Shown: piece by piece, positions 57,501 through 64,000 of the stretch
Layout of the letters: the number at the start of each line of letters is the position of its first letter
Position numbering within the stretch: the first letter of the stretch is position 1
From: Moringa oleifera
Taxonomy: Eukaryota; Streptophyta; Magnoliopsida; Brassicales; Moringaceae
Direction: 5' to 3'
Assembly (NCBI GenBank): GCA_021397835.1
Contig: JAJFZO010000862.1
Location: 262,501 to 326,500, forward strand
DNA length: 64,000 nt
Translations under genes and position numbers: made by a program
The notes under the pieces: model-generated
What the model was told of the DNA's origin: nothing
Seen by the model: only the letters and a program-made list of their open reading frames with translations
Database searches by the model: none

Positions 57501-59164
57501 TGCCCATGTTTTTCCCATCGATCAGGCCTTGGCAGCAGGGGTGTCACGCCTTGCCCAGGCCGACCGTGCGGCTCGCTCATTGCTAACGGCCGACGATCTT
57601 ATCGTCAATCGCACTACGCAACGAGCCCGCCTAGGCAAGCCTGATCGTCGGGATTCAACCCCACGTCCACCGCCTCGAGGGCCTGCGACGAAGCACTCCG
57701 CATGCTCAAAAATCCCCCCAACGATTTGGCCGTCGCATAGCATGCATCATCGTTAGTTTCGTCGCCCACACCGTCGAGCTTGTGTAGCCACATCCCAGCA
57801 CGTTATCCCACGATTCTTCTCATTTCGTTGCCCATATTTTTCCTATCGATCAGGCCTTGGTAGCAAGGGTGTCACGCCTTGCCCAAGCCAACCGTGTGGC
57901 TCGCTCGTTGCTAACGGCAGATGATTGTGTCGTCGATCGCGCTACGTAACGAGCCCGCCTAGGCAAGACTAAGCGTCGGGTTCTAACCCGACGTTCGTCG
58001 CCACGAGGGACTGTGATGAAGCACTCCGCATGCTCGAAATTCCCCCAAACGATTTGGCCCTCGCGTAGGATGCATCATCGTTAGCTTCGCCGCCACATCG
58101 TCGAGCTTGTGTAGCCACATCCCAGCTCATTATCCTATGATTTTTCTCATTTCGTTTGCCATGTTTTTCCCATCGATGAGGCCTTGGCAGCAGGGGTGTC
58201 ACGCCTTGCCCAGGCCGGCCAGATGGCTCGCTCATTGCTAACGGTCGACGATCGTGTCGATGATCGCGCTACACAACGAGCCCGCCTAGGCAAGCTTGAT
58301 CGTCGGGATTCAACCCCACGTCCACCGCGTCGATGGCCTGCGACGAAGCAGTCCGCCTGCTCGAAATTCCCCTCAACGATTTAGCCCTCGCGTAGCATAC
58401 ATCATCGTTAGCTTTGCCGCCACACCGTCGAGCTTGTGTAGCCACATCCCAGCTCATTATCCCACGATTTTTCTCATTTCGTTGCCCATGTTTTTCCCAT
58501 CGATGAGGCCTTGGCAACAGGGGTGTCGCTCCTTGCCTAGGTTGGCCGTGTGGCTCGCTCATTGGTAACGGTCGACGATCATGTCGTCGATCGCGCTGCG
58601 CAACGAGTCCGCCTAGGCAAGCCCGAGCGTCGGGATTCAACCCCACGTCTGTCTCCTCGATGGCCTGCGACGAAGCACTCCGCATGCTTGAAATTCCCCC
58701 AACGATTTGGCCCTCGCGTAGCATGCATCATCGTTAGCTTCACCGCCCACACGGTCGAGCTGGTGTAGCCACATTCCAGCTCATTATCCCACCGTGTTTC
58801 TCATTTGGTTGCCCACGTATTTCCAATCGATGAGGCCTTGGCAGTAGGGGTGTCACGACTTTCCCAGGCAGGCCGTGTGGCTTGCCCATTGCTAATGGGC
58901 GACAATCGTGTCGTCGATCGCGCTGCACAACGAGTCCGCCAAGGCAAGCCTGGGCATCGGGATCCAGCCACACGTCTACCGCCTTGAGGGCCTGCGACGA
59001 AGCACTCCGCATGCTGGAAATCCCCCCCGCGATTTGGCCCTCGCGTAGCATGCATCATCGTTAGCTTCGCCGTCCACACCGTCGAGTTTGTCTAGCCACA
59101 TCCCAGCTCATTATCCCAAAATTTCTCTCGTTTCGTTGCCCACGTTTTACCCACCAATGAGGCC
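54585..59164 (+). repeat. Satellite B, mixed units
   Basis: About fourteen units. Many have ATCAGGCC at the start landmark and a GGCTTGCGACG or GGGACTGCGATG tail, alternating irregularly. Small losses occur near 56,697 (CCGTCCGAGGG for CCGTCGCCTCGAGGG) and 56,950 (GTCGTCCCCGC), the latter removing part of the core dyad. No gene. Confidence 0.8.
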
Positions 59165-59646
59165 TTGGCAGCAGCGGTGTCACTCCTTGCTCAGTCTGGC
59201 CGTGTGGCTCGCTCGTTGCTACTGGCCGACGATCGTGCTGTCGATCCCGCTACGCAACGAGCTCGCCTAGGCAAGCCTGAGCGTCGAAATCCAACCCCAC
59301 GTCCACCACCTCGAGGGCCTACGATGAAGCACTAGCATGCTCCAAATTCCCACCAACGATTTGGCCCTCGCGTAGCATCCATCATCGTTAGCTTCATCGC
59401 CTACACCATCGAGCTTGTGTAGCAACATCCCAGCTCATTATCCCACATTTTTTTCATTTCAATTCCCACATTTTTTCCATCGATGAGGCCTTGGCAGCAG
59501 GGGTGCCACCCTTTGCCCAGGCTAGCCGTGTGGCTCACTCATTGCTAACGGTCGACGATGGTGTCGTCGATCGCGCTGCGCAACGAGTCCACCTAGGCAA
59601 GCCTTGGCGTCGGGATCCAGCCCCTCGTCCGCCGCCCCAAGTGCCT

Positions 59647-59716
59647 GCGACGAAGCACTCCGCATGCTTGAAATCCCCCCAGCGACGAAGCACTCCGCAT
59701 GCTTGAAATCCCCCCA
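59647..59716 (+). repeat. 35-bp tandem duplication in a satellite B unit
   Basis: The 35-bp segment starting GCGACGAAGCACTCC is present at 59,647-59,681 and exactly again at 59,682-59,716. Identity suggests a recent event. It accounts for the rise in offset to the 53.9-kb copy from 5,233 to 5,268 bp. Confidence 0.9.
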
Positions 59717-61991
59717 GCGACTTGGCCCTCACATAGCATGCATCATCGTTTGCTTCGCCGCCCACATCGTCGAGTTTGTCTAGCCACATCCCAGCTCATC
59801 ATCCCACAATCTCTCTAGTTTCGTTGCCCATGTTTTTCCCACCAATGAGGCCTTGGCAGCAGGGGTGTCACCCCTTGCCCAGGCTAGCCGTGTGGCTCGC
59901 TCGTTGCTAACGGTCGATGATCGTGTCGTCGATCGCGCTGCGTAACGAGTCCGCCTAGGCAAGCCTGAGCGTCAGGATCTAACCCGACATCCGTCGCCTC
60001 GAGGGACTGCGATGAAGCACTTCGCATGCTCGAAATTCTCCCAAACAATTTGGCCCTCGCGTAACATGCATCATCGTTAGCTTCACCGGCCACACCGTCG
60101 AGCTTGTGTAGCCACATCTTAGCTCATTATCCCATGATTTTTCTCATTTTGTTGCCCATGTTTTTCCCATCGATCAGGCCTTGGCAGCAGAGGTGTCATG
60201 CCTTGCCCAGGCTGGCCGTGTGGCTCGCTCGTTGCTAACGGCCGACGATCGTGTCGTCGATCGCGCTACGCAACGAGCCCGCCTAGGGAAGCCTGATTGT
60301 CGGGATTCAACGCCACGTCCACCGCCTCGAGGGCTTACGACAAAGCATTCCGCTTGCTCGAAATTCCCCCCAACGATTTGGCCCTCGTGTAGCATGCATC
60401 ATCGTTAGCTTCACCGCCCACACCGTCGTGCTTGTGTAGCCACATCCCAATACATTATCCCCCGATTCTTCTCATTTCGTTGCCAACGTTTTTCCCATTG
60501 ATGAGGCCCTGGCAGCAGGGGTGTCACGCCTTACCCATGCTGGCCGTGTGGCTCGCTCGTTGCTAATGGTCGACGATCGTGTCGTCGATCGCGCTGCGCA
60601 ACGAGTCCGCCTAAGCAAGTCTGTGCGTCGGGATCTAACCCGACGTCCGTCGCCTCGAGGGACTGCGATGAAGCACTTCGCATGCTCGAAATTCCCCCAA
60701 ACGATTTGGCCCTCGCGTAGCATGCATCATCGTTAGCTTCACCGGCCACACCGTCGAGCTTGTGTAGCCACATCCCAGCTCATTATCCCACGATTTTTCT
60801 CATTCGTTGCCCATGTTTTTCCCATCGATCAGGCCTTGGCAGCAGGGGTGTCATGCCTTGCCCAGGTCGGCCGTGTGGCTCGCTCGTTGCTAATGGCCGA
60901 CGATCATGTCGTCGATCGCGCTACGCAACGAGCCCGCCTAGGCAAGCCTGATCGTCGGGATTCAACCCCATGCCCACCGCCTCGAGGGCCTGTGACAAAT
61001 CACTGCGCATGCTCGAAAATCCCCCCAACGATTTGGCCGTTGCGTAGCATGCATTATCGTTTGTTTCACTGCCCACACCATCGAGCTTGTGTAGCCACAT
61101 CCCAGCACATTATCCCACGATTCTTCTCATTTCGTTGCCCACATTTTTCCCATCGGTGAGGCCTTGGCTGTAGGGGTGTCACGCCTTGCCCATCCTGGCC
61201 GTGTGGCTTGCCCATTGCTAACGGTCGAAAATCGTGTCATCGATCGCGCTGCGCAACGAGTCCGACAAGGCAAGCCTGGGCGTCGGGATCCTGTCCCGTG
61301 TCCGCTGCCTCGAGGGCCTGCGACGAAGCACTCCGCATGCTCGAAATCCCCCCAGCGATTTGGCCCTCGCGTAGCATGCATCATCGTTTGCTTCACCGCC
61401 CACACCGTCGAGCTTGTGTAGCCACATCCCAGCTCATTATCCCACGATTTTTCTCATTTCGTTGCCCATGTTTTTCCCACCGATCAGGCCTTGGCAGAAG
61501 GGGTGTCACGCCTTGCCCAGGCCGGCCGTGTGGCTCGCTCGTTGCTAACGGCCGACGATCATGTAGTCGATCGCGCTACGCAACGAGCACACCTAGGCAA
61601 GACTAAGCGTCGGGATCTAACCCGACTTCCGGCGCCTCGAGGGACTGCGATGAAGCACCCCGCATGCTCAAAATTCTCCCAAACGATTTGGCCCTCGCGC
61701 AGCATGCATCATCGTTAGCTTCCCCGGCCACACCGTCGAGCTTATGTAGCCACATCCCAGCTCATTATCCAACGATTTTTCTCATTTTGTTTCCCATGTT
61801 TTTCCCATCGATCAGGCCTTGGCAGCAGGGGTGTCACGCCTTGCCCATGCTGGCCGTGTGGCTTGCTCCTTGCTAACGGTCGACGATCGTGTCGTCGATC
61901 GCACTGTGCAACGAGTCCACCTAGGCAAGACTAAGCGTCGGGATCTAACCCGACGTCCATCGCCTCGAGGGGCTGCGATGAAGCACCCCGC

Positions 61992-63195
61992 ATGCTAGAA
62001 ATTCCCCCAAACGATTTGGCCCTCGCGCAGCATGCATCATCGTTAGCTTCACCGGCCACACCGTCGAGCTTGTGTAGCCACAACATCGCAGCTCATTATC
62101 CCACGATTTTTCTCATTTCGTTGCCCATGTTTTTCCCATCGATCAGGCCTTGGCCGCAGTGGTCTCACGCCTTGCCCAAGCTGGTCGTGTGGCTTGCTCG
62201 TTGCTAACGGTCGACGATCGTGTCGTCGATCGCGCTGCGCAACGAGTCCACCTAGGCAAGACTAAGCGTCGGGATCTAACACGACGTCCGTCGCCTCGAG
62301 GGACTGCGATGAAGCACCCCGCATGCTCAAAATTCCCCCAAACGAATTGGCCCTCGCGCAGCATGCATCATCGTTAGCTACCCCGGCCACACCGTCGAGC
62401 TTGTATAGCCACATCCCAGGGTCATTATCCCACGATTTTTCTCATTTCATTGCACATGTTTTTCCCATCGATAAGGCCTTGGCAGCTGGGCCGTCACGCC
62501 TTGCCCAGGCCGACCGTGTGGCTCGCTCGTTGCTAACGGCAGACGATTGTGTCGTTGACCGCGCTACGCAACGAGCCCGCTAAGGCATGCCTGATCGTCG
62601 GGATTCAACCCCACGTCCACCGCCTCGAGGTCTTGCGACGAAGCACTCCGCATGCTCGAAATTCCCCCCAACGATTTGGCCCTCGTGTAGCATGCATCAT
62701 CGTTAGCTTCACCGCCCACACCATCGTGCTTGTGTAGCCACATCCCAGTACATTATCCCCCGATTCCTCTCATTTCGTTGCCCACGTTTTTCAGATCGAT
62801 CAGGCCTTGGCAGCAGGGGTGTCACGCCTTGCCCAAGCCGGCCGTGTGGCTCGCTCGTTGCTAACAGCCGACGATCATGTAGTCGATCGCGCTACGCAAC
62901 GAGCCCACCTAGGCAAGACTAAGCGTCGGGATCTAAGCCGACGTCCGTCGCCTCGAGGGACTGCGATGAAGCACCCCGCATGCTCGAAATTCCCCCAAAC
63001 GATTTGGCCCTCGCGCAGCATGCATCATCGTTAGCTTCACCGGCCACACCGTCGAGCTTGTGTACCCACAACATCGCAGCTCATTATCCCACGATTTTTC
63101 TGATTTCGTTGCCCATGTTTTTCTCATCGATCAGGCCTTGGCAGCAGGGGCGTCACGCCTTGCCCAGGCCGACCGTGTTGCTCGCTCGTTGCTAA
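61992..63195 (+). repeat. Satellite B three-unit duplication (988 bp offset)
   Basis: CACAACATCGCAGCTC, which carries a short insertion relative to CACATCCCAGCTC, occurs near 62,081 and again 988 bp later. The flanking CTCGCGCAGCATGC variant is also shared. This is a separate small amplification from the 983-bp block. Confidence 0.75.
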
Positions 63196-64000
63196 TGGCC
63201 GACGATCCTGTCGTCGATCGCGCTACGCAACGAGCCTGCCTAGGCAAGACTAAGCGTCGGGATCTAACTCGATGTCCGTCGCCTCGAGGGCTTGCGACGA
63301 AGCAATCCGCATGCTCGAAATTCCCCCAAACGATTTGGCCCTCGCGTAGCATGCATCATCGTTAGCTTCACTGGCCACACCGTCGAGCTTGTGTAGCCAC
63401 ATCCCAGCTCATTATCCCACGATTTTTCTCATTTCGTTGCCCATGTTTTTCCCATCGATCAGGCCTTGGAAGCAGGGGTGTCACGCCTTGCCCAGGCCGG
63501 CCGTGTGGCTCGCTCATTGCTAACGGCTGACGATCGTGTCGTCGATCGCGTTATGCAACAAGCACGCTTAGGAAGACTAAGCGTCGGGATCTAACCGGAC
63601 GTCTGTCGCCTCGAGGGACTGCGATGAAGCACCCCGCATGCTCGAAATTCCCCCAAACGATTTGGCCCTCGCGCAGCATGCATCATCGTTAGCTTCACCG
63701 GCCACACCATCGAGCTTGTGTAGCCACATCCCAACTCATTATCCCATGATTTTTCTCATTTCGTTGCACATGTTTTTCCCATCGATCAGGCCTTGGCAGC
63801 CAGGTAGTCACGCCTTGCCCATGCCGGCCGTGTGGCTCGCTCGTTGCTAACGGCTGACGATCATGTCGTCGACCGCGCTACGCAACGAGCCCGCCTAGGC
63901 ATGCCTGATCGTCGAGATTCAACCCCACGTCCACCGCCTCGAGGGCTTATGACGAAGCACTCTGCATGCTCGAAATTCCCCCTAACGATTTGGCCCTCGT

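Larger units (their letters stand above)
10470..64000 (+). repeat. Satellite B array, 327-328-bp unit, about 160 copies
   Basis: The array is head to tail, all in one orientation, to the end of the window. The landmark GATGAGGCCTTGGCAGCAG recurs every 327-328 bp (for example 22,746, 23,074, 23,402). Unit order of landmarks: TTGGCAGCAGGGG, TTGCCCAGGCTGGCC, TGGCTCGCTCGTTGCTAAC, the TCGACGA/TCGTCGA dyad, CGCCTAGGCAAG, GTCGGGATCTAACCCGAC or variants, CCTCGAGGG, GATGAAGCA, GCATGCTCGAAATTCCCC, GATTTGGCCCTCGCG, AGCATGCATCATCGTTAGC, ACACCGTCGAGCTTGTG, CACATCCCAGCTCATTATCCC, TTTCGTTGCCCA. Composition varies inside the unit. No transposon or gene interrupts it. A frame of about 75 codons recurs, but it begins at TTG and is broken by indels in many units. 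Confidence 0.97.
59165..64000 (+). repeat. Satellite B, right end of window
   Basis: About fifteen units. The first two repeat the 53,930-54,584 dimer at a 5,233-5,235-bp offset. A 35-bp tandem duplication lies at 59,647. Near the end a three-unit segment is duplicated at 988 bp: the insertion-bearing CACAACATCGCAGC occurs at 62,081 and 63,069. The array continues past the window edge. Confidence 0.85.

Noticed and set aside
10988..64000. Frame of about 75 codons recurring in most satellite B units
   Set aside because: It starts at TTG rather than ATG. It reflects conserved repeat sequence, and frame-breaking indels and stops appear in many units with no sign of constraint.
10470..64000. CRISPR array or other prokaryotic repeat system
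   Set aside because: Whole units repeat without unique spacers, unit length is about 328 bp, and there are no cas genes.

Overview
The window is almost entirely tandem satellite DNA. I find no protein-coding gene, RNA gene, CRISPR array or intact mobile element. Two unrelated-looking satellite families account for about 63.5 kb. Satellite B has a unit of about 327-328 bp and occupies 1-471 and about 10,470-64,000. Satellite A has a unit of about 182 bp, is GC-rich and occupies about 879-10,469. A 407-bp non-satellite island lies at 472-878. Arrays of this length with nucleosome-scale units and nested higher-order repeats point to eukaryotic constitutive heterochromatin (pericentromere, knob or subtelomere). 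The unit sizes and the AT-rich island suggest a plant. A GC-rich unit near 181 bp is known from Citrus and relatives, so Rutaceae is my leading guess, but it rests on unit length and composition only.

Layout: (1) 1-471 is the end of a B array. (2) 472-878 is a non-repetitive island, GC-rich on its left half and AT-rich on its right half, ending in a perfect 9-bp inverted repeat that touches the first A unit. (3) 879-10,469 holds about 53 head-to-tail A units. Units at the left edge are the most diverged, and a four-unit higher-order repeat (period 695-698 bp) occupies about 5,775-7,700. (4) At 10,470-10,476 A changes to B inside a 7-bp sequence common to both. (5) 10,470-64,000 holds roughly 160 B units, all in one orientation. 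They include a 983-bp trimer block, a 1,522-bp duplication, a 3,814-bp duplication, two different pentamer blocks (about 1,635 bp), a hexamer block (1,963 or 2,003 bp), a dimer (about 656 bp) and several truncated or chimeric units.

There is no gene pathway to describe. What can be read is array evolution: unequal exchange and conversion spread local variants. The most conserved features are short dyad-symmetric elements, one in every B unit and several in every A unit. Many substitutions in the CpG-rich B dyad are CG to TG or CA, as expected for methylated DNA. Long open frames across the arrays arise because the repeats are GC-rich; unit lengths that are often not multiples of three, non-ATG starts and frame-breaking indels argue against coding.
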